A DNA stretch of 64,000 nucleotides, taken from positions 10,869,856 to 10,933,855 of the forward strand of contig NZ_CP012159.1 in the NCBI RefSeq assembly GCF_001189295.1, read 5' to 3'. Shown in pieces: positions 43,467 through 52,376 of the stretch. The notes below the pieces were generated by a model that searched no databases, was not told the origin of the DNA, and was given only the letters and a program-made list of their open reading frames with translations. Positions within the stretch are counted from its first letter, which is position 1. Every line of letters starts with the position of its first letter. Position numbers and translations under genes: made by a program. The stretch is from Chondromyces crocatus (lineage in GTDB: Bacteria; Myxococcota_A; Polyangia; Polyangiales; Polyangiaceae).

Positions 43467-45746
43467 TCAGAAAGCCTCTCCGATGCCGAGGTTGAACGCG
43501 AGGGGGAGGCCGACGAGCGTACCGGGGCGACCTTCGCCGGGTGGCAGATCAGAACCGCAGTACCCGATCACCTGCGCGCACGGCACGCGGAAACCGAGAT
43601 CCACGCGCAAGGGGCCGATGGGAGTCGCGTACCGCAGGCCGATCCCCGTGCTCAGGTGCGGGTGGGTGAGCCGGTAGGACAGGACGGTGCTCGTGATGTC
43701 GCTCGCGTCGACGAACAAAGCCATCCCGAGATCCCCCACGATCGGCGTGCGCAGTTCCACGCTCGCTTCCCACATCGAGAGACCGCCGGTCGGCACGAGC
43801 CCGTCACTCAGCCCCGTGAGGCTCGGAACGAGCCCATGAGGCCCGACCTCGTTGTAGGTGTAGCCACGGTTGCTGTTGGGCCCGCCGCTGAAGAACGCGC
43901 GGAACTGGAGGAGCTGCAGGTCGCGCGCCTTCAGGTCTTCCGATACGTTCGGGTTGCTGATGTTCTGGCCGTAGTTGCTGGGGAACAGCATGCCGACCAG
44001 CAAGCGCAGGGCGATCGTCGTCTTCTTCGACAGCGGGATGTACGTGCGGATCTCCGGTTGGAGCCGCACGTCGTCCGCGTCCCCGTACAGGTAGCCGGCC
44101 ACCTCGGCATCGAGCGTCGCCCAGAACCCCCGGTGAGGCGCGATGCGCGTCGGTTTGTTCGCCGAGTCGCGCCGTAGATCGAGGGTGACGGTCGTCTGGA
44201 TCGAAGGAAGGAGCAGGCTCCTGAAGCCGGCAGGGGGAGCATCCTTGTTGTACGAGAACGGATCGTTGAACTGCAGGTTGTAGAACAGGCCGACGTTGAG
44301 GATGTCTCCGTGCAGGAAGGGACGCTCCAGACCGACCGCTCCAGCAAACTCGCGGTAGCCGACGATGTTCTCGTCCCCCTCGGTGATCACGTCCTCCTTG
44401 TTGAACTGCCCCGTGAGCAACCGATACCAGCGCGCAGAGCCACGCAGCACGGCCGTGGTCCGTGGATCGAACACGTCGGGCTGGCGGAACTCGGAGCGCA
44501 GCTGAATTTCGGGCAGCAGCCTCGTCGGCAGGCGATCGAAGAAGATCGTCGGATAGAAGACGACGCCCGGGCGCACCTCCACGTTGAGGCGCCGCAGTCC
44601 GCCAAGGAAGTTCCTGTCCTCCCACCCGGCCACGAGGTGGGCCTCCGTCCGACCACCCAGCTCTCCACCACCGCCGAGCTTCACGTTGCGCATCGTCGTG
44701 GGCTGTAGCTTGAAGGTCACCGGCACCACGGGATTCGGCGGCTCGCCCTCCGGTGATTTCTGCACCTGGATGTCGATGGCGCCGAAGACCCCGAACTCCG
44801 ACAGGGACCGCTGCGCCGCGCTCAGCTTGTCACTGGAGAAGGTCTCCCCTTCCTCCATCTTCAGCGCCGCCCGGATGGGGCGCTCGGGAAGATCGCCGAG
44901 CCCTTCGATCTTGATCGGGCCGAACGTCGACCTGGGACCGAGACCGATGCGGTAGGTCACCTGCGCCTTGCGCGCGACGAGGTCCACGCAGACGAACCCA
45001 TCGACCTTCCCGTACGGGAAGCCGCGCTCCGTGAGCACGTCGATGAGCATCTGCTTCGTCTCCTGGTAGTTGTCCTCCTCGAAGGGCTTGCCAGACTTGG
45101 TGTTGGCGCTGGCCTCCAGCACCTTCCCGAGCACCACGAACCCCTTCTGGATCGTCCAGTCTTCCCACTCCAGCCGCACCGGCTTGTCGCCGAGCTCCCG
45201 GTGGCATTCGGGCTTGTCCTTGTAGAGCCGAGGGCGCTGATCGAGCGGGGTCGCGATGGGACCGACGACGACGGGCTGCCCCTCCTCGACGACGATCTCC
45301 ACGACGACCCGCCCGCCCTCACCGTCTTCGAGCCGGTGCACCCGGCCGGCGCGAGCACGGGCGTCGTAGTAGCCTCGGGCCTGGTAGTACCGCTCCACCC
45401 GGGCGAGGTCCCGCTCCAGCACGAAGCGGTCGAAGCGCTCGTACTTCACGCTCACCGCGTCGAGGATCCGGAGAAGAGGGACGTTCTCCAGCGCTCCGCC
45501 GAGGAGGCGCGAGGTCTCGGCCGTGGCGACAGCACCCTTGATGTCCCCTCCGCCGACCCTCCCGTTCCCTTCGACGTACACCGACTCGATGGGGCAGCCG
45601 CTGAGGTCCGGACGCGAGCACGGCGGCCGCTCCAGCGCCCGCGTACAGCCCACGCCGAAGAGAAGCAGCGCGAGCGCGCCGTACAGCGCCCCCATCAGGG
45701 GGTGGAGAGCGAGAGCAGGTCGTGTCGGCAGCGAGCGAGGATTCAA
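43467..45746 (-). CDS. BamA/TamA-family outer-membrane protein
   Basis: 759 aa. The N-terminus has a hydrophobic stretch ending in LLFGVG-C, a possible lipoprotein signal, unusual for this family. POTRA-like repeats (about 50-330) include VYVEGNGRVGGGDIKGAV, ARVERYYQARGYYDARARAG, MLIDVLTERGFPYGKVDGFV and ALKMEEGETFSSDKLSAAQR. The C-terminal barrel (about 370-759) has typical strands (LVAGWEDRNFLGGLRRLNVE, SGGPNSNRGYTYNEVGPHGL, GIGLRYATPIGPLRVDLGFR); RGY is the conserved loop-6 type motif. It inserts or exports outer-membrane proteins; TamA-like size. Not linked to lpx or skp genes, so probably not the essential BamA. Confidence 0.9.
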   Translation of the reverse strand: MNPRSLPTRPALALHPLMGALYGALALLLFGVGCTRALERPPCSRPDLSGCPIESVYVEGNGRVGGGDIKGAVATAETSRLLGGALENVPLLRILDAVSVKYERFDRFVLERDLARVERYYQARGYYDARARAGRVHRLEDGEGGRVVVEIVVEEGQPVVVGPIATPLDQRPRLYKDKPECHRELGDKPVRLEWEDWTIQKGFVVLGKVLEASANTKSGKPFEEDNYQETKQMLIDVLTERGFPYGKVDGFVCVDLVARKAQVTYRIGLGPRSTFGPIKIEGLGDLPERPIRAALKMEEGETFSSDKLSAAQRSLSEFGVFGAIDIQVQKSPEGEPPNPVVPVTFKLQPTTMRNVKLGGGGELGGRTEAHLVAGWEDRNFLGGLRRLNVEVRPGVVFYPTIFFDRLPTRLLPEIQLRSEFRQPDVFDPRTTAVLRGSARWYRLLTGQFNKEDVITEGDENIVGYREFAGAVGLERPFLHGDILNVGLFYNLQFNDPFSYNKDAPPAGFRSLLLPSIQTTVTLDLRRDSANKPTRIAPHRGFWATLDAEVAGYLYGDADDVRLQPEIRTYIPLSKKTTIALRLLVGMLFPSNYGQNISNPNVSEDLKARDLQLLQFRAFFSGGPNSNRGYTYNEVGPHGLVPSLTGLSDGLVPTGGLSMWEASVELRTPIVGDLGMALFVDASDITSTVLSYRLTHPHLSTGIGLRYATPIGPLRVDLGFRVPCAQVIGYCGSDLPPGEGRPGTLVGLPLAFNLGIGEAF

Positions 45747-46203
45747 CGGACCGTTTGGCTGTGGTTATCTGGCGTCGCCCCTATTTGGATGCCGGAGCAT
45801 GGAAAAGAGAGCGTACGGAATGGTAGAGCCGACGCAAAAGGAAGCTGGTGACGGCATAACGTCAGCTGGCTCTCTCTACGAGAGAACCGTCCTCGCGTCT
45901 CCCAGCCTCGCTGCGACGGGCGCGTATGGGCTCGACGCCGCCGTGATCGTGCTCTCGCCGCACCTGGGATCCGTCTGGACCATCCTGGAGCCTCCCGCTG
46001 AGACCTCGTGAGATGTCCCCTTCCCGCCCCACGACGACCTGCTCACAGCGACAGAGACGCGGGGGCGCAGGCGCCGGCCGGCGTGCGCCCGATGTGCCTC
46101 ACGAGGTCCACGCACAGAGGCCGACATTGCCCTGCGTGACCTTGAAGGCCCGGTGTCCTCGTAGAATCCTCGCCGCGTGGGCAGGCGGAGACCGTCAGAC
46201 GCC
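45747..46203. other. Divergent intergenic region
   Basis: 457 bases between the BamA-like gene (minus) and a TPR gene (plus). Slightly lower G+C near 45770-45880 suggests promoters. One small open frame (45799-46011, 70 codons, beginning MEKRAYGMVEPTQKEAG) has no recognised family and weak coding bias, so I do not call it a gene. Confidence 0.5.
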
Positions 46204-47232
46204 ATGAGGACGAGCGTGCTCTCGACCACCTGGCGACCCCTTCACGCGGCCCTCGCGTTGTCGCTCCTGGTCGTCCCGACCCCGGCCCGTGGGCAGACGG
46301 CGATGGAGCAGGCGGCCGCAGAGACCTTGTTTCGCGAGGCACGCGACCTCCTCCAGCAAGGAAACATCACCGAAGCCTGCCCAAAGTTCGCCGAGAGCAA
46401 CCGCCTCGAACCGAAGCTCGGCACCTTGCTCAACCTCGCGAGCTGCCACGAGCAACAGGGGAAGGTCGCCTCCGCCTGGACCGAGTTCAACCAGGCGGCT
46501 GCGATCGCCGCCGCTGCGAATCAGGAAGGGCGCGCCGAGTTTGCCCGGACGCGCGCCTCCGATCTGGAAGGGAAGCTGACCCGCGTCGTGTTCCAGGCCG
46601 CGACAGGTCCCGCAGAGGGGTTGAGCATCCAGCTCGGCACGCAGCGGCTCGGCGCCGCGGCCCTCGGCTCCAAGATCCCGATCGATCCAGGCGTCTACCC
46701 CATCGAGGTCATGGCCACGGGCAAGCAGCGCTGGTCGACCCAGATCGACGTCCCCACCGAGCCCACGCTCATCGAGGTGTCCATTCCTCCGCTGGCAGAC
46801 GAAGCGATGTCCGAGAAGGGCACCGAGACGAGCGGTGGCCTGTCCTCCCTCTTCACACCGGCGGGCCGCCGCACGCTCAGCCTCGTGGTGGCCGGCGTCG
46901 GGCTCGTCGGAGTGGGCGCCGGGGCTTACCTCGGCATCCGCACCTTCGTGCAGAAAGGCGTCATCGAGGATCACTGCCAGGGCCTCTTCTGCGACCAGGA
47001 AGGGCTCGAAGCCAGCCGCGATGCACGCACCTCCGCGACCCTGTCGACGATCACCTTCCTCGCGGGCGGAGCTCTCCTGGCCGGCGGCGCCGTGCTGTAC
47101 CTGACCGCCCCACCCCCGAGCACGTCATCGCCACCGAAGGCCCGCACGTCGACCGCTCGCAAGCCCACGCTGTGGCTCTCCCCTGACGCCACCCCCTGGG
47201 GTGCGGCACTGAGACTGGGAGGTGCCTGGTGA
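46204..47232 (+). CDS. Exported TPR protein with membrane segments
   Basis: 342 aa. Signal peptide 1-29 (LHAALALSLLVVPTPARG). TPR-like repeats at about 35-110 (ETLFREARDLLQQGNITEAC, LLNLASCHEQQGKVASAWTE), a beta section (QLGTQRLGAAALGSKIPIDP, YPIEVMATGKQRWSTQIDVP), then two membrane helices (about 222-245 and 280-300) around a Cys-containing loop (HCQGLFCDQEG). It has the same domain order as the protein at 37495-38595, so the two are likely paralogues. Its stop overlaps the next GTG (GTGA). Confidence 0.85.
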   Translation: MRTSVLSTTWRPLHAALALSLLVVPTPARGQTAMEQAAAETLFREARDLLQQGNITEACPKFAESNRLEPKLGTLLNLASCHEQQGKVASAWTEFNQAAAIAAAANQEGRAEFARTRASDLEGKLTRVVFQAATGPAEGLSIQLGTQRLGAAALGSKIPIDPGVYPIEVMATGKQRWSTQIDVPTEPTLIEVSIPPLADEAMSEKGTETSGGLSSLFTPAGRRTLSLVVAGVGLVGVGAGAYLGIRTFVQKGVIEDHCQGLFCDQEGLEASRDARTSATLSTITFLAGGALLAGGAVLYLTAPPPSTSSPPKARTSTARKPTLWLSPDATPWGAALRLGGAW

Positions 47233-48329
47233 GCCGCGCTCGCACGAGCAGGTGGTTCGCCCTCGCCGCCCTCGCCGTCGCGCCGCTCGGCTGTGCGCTC
47301 ATCGCGGGGCTGGAGGACCACCAGCTCCGCCCAGCGGGCCCTGTGGTGATCGCCGATCAGCCAGGCGCGCTGCCGCACGCGCTCCTCGTCGACGACACGA
47401 CCGCCTACTGGGTCACCGAAGCGAGTGGCCGTCGCGGCATCTGGAAGGTCGACAAGAGGGGAGGCACCACCGTGCAGCTGGCGGTGCTCCAGGATCCCGA
47501 CGCCCCGACACCGGCCAGCGTCGAGATCGGCCTCGCCATGGATCTCGAGCACGTCTACTGGACCCAGTCCCAGGTGCAAGGAAACTGCGACCCGTCGTCA
47601 CCCGACTACGCCCCCGACCGGATCATGGGCGTCCTCAAGGCTGGCGGCGCGCTGGGCCCCCTGGTGGAAACCTGCCCTCACTGGCAGCCCCATGGCGTCG
47701 CCGCCGACGGGCAACACGTCTTCGCCTCGTGGCGTGGCAACCATCGGATCGACCGGATCCGGAAAGGGACCCTCTCCACCAGCCCCCTCGCCGAGAATCA
47801 GTACGATCCCACCGAGATCGTCGTCGATCAGACCCACGTCTACTGGATCGTGCGCCGGGACGACAGCAGCGAGGCGTACATCCGCTCTGTGTCGAAGAAC
47901 GCACCATCTACCCAGCCAGAGACCCTGTTCAGCGCCGACAGTGTCGCGGAACGCCGCCCCAACGCGATTGCCGTCGACGACACCACCCTCTTCTGGGTCG
48001 ACGATGGCCGGGTCAGAGCGCTGCACAAGCCAGGGACAGCAGGTCAGGGAGGCGGGGATGGCGGGCAAGACGCCGTCGACGGCATCCGGGACATCGCCAG
48101 CGCCCGCGGCGTGTTCCCTGCCATCGCCATCGACCGCGACCACGTCTACTGGACCGAGGCGACCGAGGGGAGAATCCTTCGCGCCCCCAAGCGAGGGGTC
48201 CTGGTCGAGCCCGAGGTCCTCGCCGAAGGTCAGAGCGATCCAGAGGCCATCGCCGTGGACGACGAAGCCATCTACTGGACGAACTTCGTGGGTGGTCAGC
48301 TCGTCCGGATGAACAAACCACGCCCTTGA
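47229..48329 (+). CDS. Lipoprotein with beta-propeller-like repeats
   Basis: 366 aa, GTG start overlapping the TPR gene stop. Lipobox-like LAVAPLG-C near residue 22. At least five repeats of the type D-D-x-x-x-Y/F-W-x-x (VDDTTAYWVTEA, MDLEHVYWTQSQ, VDQTHVYWIVRR, VDDTTLFWVDDG, IDRDHVYWTEAT, VDDEAIYWTNFV) suggest a six- or seven-bladed propeller, as in many myxobacterial surface lipoproteins. No catalytic motif. Predicted periplasmic or surface-exposed; a binding role is inferred. Confidence 0.85.
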   Translation: MSRARTSRWFALAALAVAPLGCALIAGLEDHQLRPAGPVVIADQPGALPHALLVDDTTAYWVTEASGRRGIWKVDKRGGTTVQLAVLQDPDAPTPASVEIGLAMDLEHVYWTQSQVQGNCDPSSPDYAPDRIMGVLKAGGALGPLVETCPHWQPHGVAADGQHVFASWRGNHRIDRIRKGTLSTSPLAENQYDPTEIVVDQTHVYWIVRRDDSSEAYIRSVSKNAPSTQPETLFSADSVAERRPNAIAVDDTTLFWVDDGRVRALHKPGTAGQGGGDGGQDAVDGIRDIASARGVFPAIAIDRDHVYWTEATEGRILRAPKRGVLVEPEVLAEGQSDPEAIAVDDEAIYWTNFVGGQLVRMNKPRP

Positions 48330-48403
48330 ACCCAGCGCCCTCAGGGAGCGAGCCGACCCAGGCGTCTCTTGACGCGCTCACGGCGGTCACCCACCGTGCG
48401 CCC

Positions 48404-48904
48404 ATGTCGCTTCAGCTTCCCCTCTTCCGCATCACGGCCATCGCCGCGATCACGTCGGGTCTCACGGGCTGCATCTTCCTCATGCCGCCGCCCTCCAGCG
48501 GCCCGATCGAGCAGGATCCCTCCGCCACTGAGCCCCATGGCAGCGACCCGGGCAGCGCACCGAGCCACGCCGCGTCGCCCTCCTTCGGCGACACGACCGC
48601 TGGAGCAGCAAAGCCGAGCGCACCTCCGCCCGAGCCCCCCAAGCGGATCCCCACCACCGTCCAGATCCGGAGTGAATGCTCCAAGACGGTCCCCGTCTTC
48701 TACGGTGAGAAGCCCAAATACGGCAGCGGAACCCGCTCCACTGTCAGCGGCAACTCGATCAGCTCCTGGTCGCGCAAGGCCGACGGCACCCTGGTGGTGT
48801 GGATCATCGACGACAAGGAGAATGGCCTCGCCAGCGCCCGCGTCACCCCCGACACGCAGCGCGTCGTCGTCGACCGGAGCTGCACCAGCCTCCGAGCCGA
48901 GTGA
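48404..48904 (+). CDS. Small lipoprotein, function unknown
   Basis: 166 aa. Signal with lipobox SGLTG-C at about residue 23. A Pro/Ser/Ala-rich spacer (30-85) is followed by a compact domain of about 75 residues with two Cys (IRSECSKTVPVFYGEKPKYG, VDRSCTSLRAE) that probably pair. The repeated G-S-G-T-R-S-T-V-S-G and W-S-R-K-A-D-G pattern hints at a beta-sandwich. 74 bases after the propeller gene, same strand; likely same operon. Confidence 0.78.
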   Translation: MSLQLPLFRITAIAAITSGLTGCIFLMPPPSSGPIEQDPSATEPHGSDPGSAPSHAASPSFGDTTAGAAKPSAPPPEPPKRIPTTVQIRSECSKTVPVFYGEKPKYGSGTRSTVSGNSISSWSRKADGTLVVWIIDDKENGLASARVTPDTQRVVVDRSCTSLRAE

Positions 48905-49009
48905 TCCTCGCCGCGACGTTCGGACAGATCTCCTGGACGAGCTGACATGGAGCGCCACGAGCGCCGGATGCATCCTCCTCACCGAACGGAGAAAGGAGCG
49001 ATGCACACC

Positions 49010-49078
49010 ATGACGACCAGCCGATCGACGCGCGAGCGTGAGCCCCACGAGCGCCCCAGGGGGGCGACGACGCGATGA
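49010..49078 (+). CDS. Possible leader peptide coupled to the NmrA-like gene
   Basis: 22 codons from ATG 49010 (or 25 from ATG 49001), very Arg/Thr-rich (MTTSRSTREREPHERP). GGAG (48995-48998) lies 11 bases upstream of the later ATG. The stop overlaps the next start as ATGA. Could be a chance frame. Confidence 0.25.
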   Translation: MTTSRSTREREPHERPRGATTR

Positions 49079-49992
49079 CGTCCTCCTCTGGATCCCTCCC
49101 CCAACGTGACAGGGGCCGCGAGGACATCCGCGTCCTCGTGACCGGCGCCTCGGGAAATACTGGCCGGCAGATCGCGAGACGCCTGGTGGACCTCGGCCTG
49201 CGCGTACGCACGGCGACGCGTTCGCACGAGGCCCCAGGCGCCGCTCCGGAGCACGTACGCTTCGAGTGGACCGACCCTTCCAGCCACGACGAGGCGCTCC
49301 GCGGCGCCGACCGGATCTACCTCGTCGCCCCCGCCTACGTCGACGATCCCTCGACGATCATGCTCCCCTTCCTGGCGCGTGCGCTCGATCTCGGCGTCCA
49401 GCGCTTCGTCCTGCTCAGCGCTTCTGTGATCCCCGAAGGGGCTCCTGGCCTCGGCCTCGTCCATCGCTTCATGCGCGAACGCGCGCCGGAGTGGACCGTG
49501 CTCCAACCTTCCTGGTTCATGCAGAACTTCCTCACCGAGAAGCATCACCACGGCGCCGGCCTCCTGCGCGAGGGAAGGATCGCGACGGCCACAGGGGACG
49601 GTCGGGTCGGGTTCGTCGATACGGTGGACATCGCAGAGGTCGCAGTCCGGGCGCTCTGCGACGCGCAATCCCACGACACGGTCCACGTCATCACCGGACC
49701 CGAGGCGCTGAGCTACGGCGAGATCGCCAGCATCCTGTCTCGCGTGACGGGTCGTCCCATGCGTCACGAAGCGATCGACATCGCCGACTCCTGCCGCCGC
49801 ATGGTCGCAAGTGGAATGCCGGAGCGCTACGCGCAGTTCCTCGCCCACCTGGAAGATCTCATCCGGCAAGGCGCCGAGGACCGCGTGACCTCCACGGTCC
49901 TGAACGTCACGGGTCGCCCGCCAAAGACCTTCGAGGAGGTTGCTCGAACGCACCTTCGAGCGGAAACGGCGAACTCTACGACCCCACCATGA
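49075..49992 (+). CDS. NmrA-like NAD(P)-binding oxidoreductase
   Basis: 305 aa. Rossmann start VLVTGASGNTGRQIARRLVD (G-x-x-G-x-x-G), then RTATRSHEAPG in the place that often selects NADP(H), and FVLLSASVIPEGAPGL, PSWFMQNFL, VDTVDIAEVAVRAL and GPEALSYGEIASILSRVTGR typical of the NmrA/azoreductase-like atypical SDR group. No Y-x3-K catalytic pair is obvious, as usual for this group. It may be a redox sensor or quinone/azo reductase; function is open. Confidence 0.88.
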   Translation: MTSSSGSLPQRDRGREDIRVLVTGASGNTGRQIARRLVDLGLRVRTATRSHEAPGAAPEHVRFEWTDPSSHDEALRGADRIYLVAPAYVDDPSTIMLPFLARALDLGVQRFVLLSASVIPEGAPGLGLVHRFMRERAPEWTVLQPSWFMQNFLTEKHHHGAGLLREGRIATATGDGRVGFVDTVDIAEVAVRALCDAQSHDTVHVITGPEALSYGEIASILSRVTGRPMRHEAIDIADSCRRMVASGMPERYAQFLAHLEDLIRQGAEDRVTSTVLNVTGRPPKTFEEVARTHLRAETANSTTPP

Positions 49993-50076
49993 GCCGACCA
50001 GCGCAACGGCTGGTGCGCGCCGGACCGGAGCCCGCAGAGGAGCCCTCCGGTCCGCGCGTTCACGCCGCAATCCCGC

Positions 50077-50319
50077 TCAGCGGAGACACAGGCACGTCGT
50101 GCAGCCACTCCACCTGCAATAGCCGGAACCGGGGCCGTCACACCGGGCATCGCAGTCGCTGTCCTTCACGCACTGCCAGCACGACTCCGGCTCCGCTTCG
50201 GGCGTCGTCAGCGGTCCCTCGGCCGCCACGGCGGGAGTGCCCGTCGTGCTCGCCCACAGGCCCATCCCGGCCATCAACAGCATCGAAGCCAGCACCCGGT
50301 GCGTCGTCTTCTTCTTCAT
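50077..50319 (-). CDS. Small secreted Cys-rich peptide
   Basis: 80 aa. The ATG at 50317-50319 is chosen because GGAG lies 6 bases upstream. Signal peptide (MKKKTTHRVLASMLLMAGMG, cleavage near AVAA). The mature part of about 50 residues has eight Cys in C-x2-C-x5-C-x3-C-x7-C-x4-C-x2-C-x-C, enough for four disulfides or metal binding (CWQCVKDSDCDARC, CRWSGCTTCLC). No family recognised; extracellular. It is divergent from the mdc operon. Confidence 0.75.
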   Translation of the reverse strand: MKKKTTHRVLASMLLMAGMGLWASTTGTPAVAAEGPLTTPEAEPESCWQCVKDSDCDARCDGPGSGYCRWSGCTTCLCLR

Positions 50320-50728
50320 TCCATGCTCCTTTCGTTCCGCATCCACGGAGAGGCTCCGAAGCCCCGTCCCCGAAGCGCGTGCGAGGACTATAGACGCTCA
50401 TCACGATTCAACCACCCGCCTCTCGGTGCTCCGATGCGATCGAGAGACGATGAGTTTCAATGCTATTTTCCGCTCTGAATCCTGCACGGGAAGCCTCTTG
50501 GAATTCTCCCGTGCTGGTGACATGCATTCGTGACGCTCACACCGCATCCATTGCCATCACGATGCGGGGACGGTGCCTTTTTCGAGCCATGGCACCGGCG
50601 ACACCTTGCACGGATTGCCGGAAATCGAGGCATCGGTGGAACTGCATGGAGAGCGCTTGCAGCGCCGGGCCAAAGCAGGTGATGACCCGATGACACGCGG
50701 GCCACGGTCGCCGCGCACAGAGGACACC
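50320..50728. promoter_or_regulatory. Upstream region of the mdc operon with three inverted repeats
   Basis: 409 bases without a gene. Three perfect inverted repeats: GCACGGGA/TCCCGTGC (50484-50491 and 50507-50514), CCGCATC/GATGCGG (50542-50548 and 50561-50567) and CGGTGCC/GGCACCG (50571-50577 and 50591-50597, with TTTTT in the loop). They lie 130-245 bases before mdcA and could be operators, for instance for a LysR-type activator, or leader hairpins. No clear -35/-10 pair found. Confidence 0.4.
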
Positions 50729-52369
50729 ATGTCGGCAAACGGGCTCTGGTCGAAGCGCAAGGCGCACAAAGCACGACGCATGGAGCGCGCTGCGACCTGG
50801 ATCAGGGACCGTCGGATCGCCACCGGCGACATCGTCGCAGCACTCGAAGCCCTCCTGGAGCCAGGAGATCGGGTAGCGCTCGAAGGCAACAACCAGAAGC
50901 AGGCCGACTTCCTCTCGCGCGCCCTCGCGCGTGTCGATCCTGCACGCGTGCACGCTCTCCACCTGCTCATCTCCAGCATCAGCCGGCCGGAGCACCTCAC
51001 GCTCTTCGAGGAGGGCATCGCCCGCAAGGTCGACTTCGCCTTCGCCGGACCGCAAAGCCTGCGCGTGGCGCAGCTCCTGGAAGACGGCAAGCTGGAGATT
51101 GGCGCGATCTACACCTACATCGAGCTCTATGCCCGGATGTTCGTGGACCTCACCCCGCACATCGCGCTGGTCTGCGCGGCACAGGCCGACGCCAGTGGCA
51201 ATCTGTACACGGGCCCGAACACCGAGGATACGCCGACCATCGTCGAGGCGACGGCATTCCGCCAGGGCATCGTCATCGCCCAGGTGAACGAGATCGTGGA
51301 CGCGCTGCCCCGCGTCGACATCCCCAGCTCCTGGGTCGATCTCGTCGTCGTCGCCGATCGCCCCTTCGCGGTCGAGCCCCTCTTCACCCGCGACCCACGG
51401 CACATCCACGAGCTGCAGGTGCTCACGGCCATGATGGTCATCCGGGGCATCTACGAGCGACACGGCGTGACCTCGCTCAACCACGGCATTGGCTTCGACA
51501 CCGCGGCGATCGAGCTGCTCCTGCCCACCTACGGGGAACGTCTCGGCCTGCGCGGCAAGATCTGCCGCAACTGGGCGCTCAATCCCCATCCCACCCTCAT
51601 CCCCGCCATCGAGAGCGGCTGGGTCGAGAGCGTTCACTGCTTCGGCTCCGAGGTCGGCATGGAGGACTATGTTCGCGCTCGCCCCGATGTCTTCTTCACC
51701 GGCGCGGACGGCAGCCTCCGCTCGAACCGCGTCCTCTGTCAGCTCGCCGGCCAGTACGGTGTCGACCTCTTCGTCGGTTCCACCCTCCAGCTCGACGCCG
51801 ACGCCAACTCGTCCACCGTCACCCTCGGCCGACTCGCCGGCTTCGGCGGCGCCCCCAACATGGGCCACGACCCGCGCGGACGCCGACACAGCACACCAGC
51901 CTGGCTCGAACTCGCCACCGCCAGCGGCCCGCTCGTCCGCGGCCACAAGCTCGTCGTCCAGCTCGTCGAGACCTTCCACAAGGGCGGCGAGCCCGCGATC
52001 GTCGAGTCCCTCGATGCCATCGAGGTGGGCAAGAAGAGCGGCATGCCCATCGCCCCGGTCATGATCTACGGCGATGACGTCAGCCACGTGGTGACGGAAG
52101 AGGGCATCGCTTACCTCTTCAAGGCCGAGGGCGCCGAGGAACGACGCGCGGCCCTCGCCGCGATCGCCGGCGCCACCCCCATCGGCCTGCGCGCCGATCC
52201 CGCCAGGACGGCCACGCTCCGCGCCCGCGGGGTCGTCGCGTTTCCGGAAGATCTCGGCGTCGCCCGCCTGGAAGCCAGCCGCTCGCTGCTCGCGGCCCGG
52301 AACATCGAAGACCTGGTCGCCTGGTCGGGCGGGCTCTACAAACCACCTCCCCGCTTCAAGAGCTGGTAG
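50729..52369 (+). CDS. mdcA: Malonate decarboxylase alpha subunit (acetyl-ACP:malonate ACP transferase)
   Basis: 546 aa, the usual size. It swaps acetate for malonate on the ACP subunit so that malonyl-ACP can be decarboxylated. ATG 50729 is chosen with AGAGGA 5 bases upstream and because the family begins W-x-x-K/R near here (GLWSKRKAHKARRM). Conserved blocks: LEGNNQKQADFLSRALARVD, LHLLISSISRPEHL, GAIYTYIELYARMFVDLTPH, GPNTEDTPTIVEATAF, GIGFDTAAIELLLPTYGERL, GRLAGFGGAPNMGHDPRGRR. First gene of a tight operon. Confidence 0.96.
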   Translation: MSANGLWSKRKAHKARRMERAATWIRDRRIATGDIVAALEALLEPGDRVALEGNNQKQADFLSRALARVDPARVHALHLLISSISRPEHLTLFEEGIARKVDFAFAGPQSLRVAQLLEDGKLEIGAIYTYIELYARMFVDLTPHIALVCAAQADASGNLYTGPNTEDTPTIVEATAFRQGIVIAQVNEIVDALPRVDIPSSWVDLVVVADRPFAVEPLFTRDPRHIHELQVLTAMMVIRGIYERHGVTSLNHGIGFDTAAIELLLPTYGERLGLRGKICRNWALNPHPTLIPAIESGWVESVHCFGSEVGMEDYVRARPDVFFTGADGSLRSNRVLCQLAGQYGVDLFVGSTLQLDADANSSTVTLGRLAGFGGAPNMGHDPRGRRHSTPAWLELATASGPLVRGHKLVVQLVETFHKGGEPAIVESLDAIEVGKKSGMPIAPVMIYGDDVSHVVTEEGIAYLFKAEGAEERRAALAAIAGATPIGLRADPARTATLRARGVVAFPEDLGVARLEASRSLLAARNIEDLVAWSGGLYKPPPRFKSW

Positions 52370-52376
52370 CCGTCTC

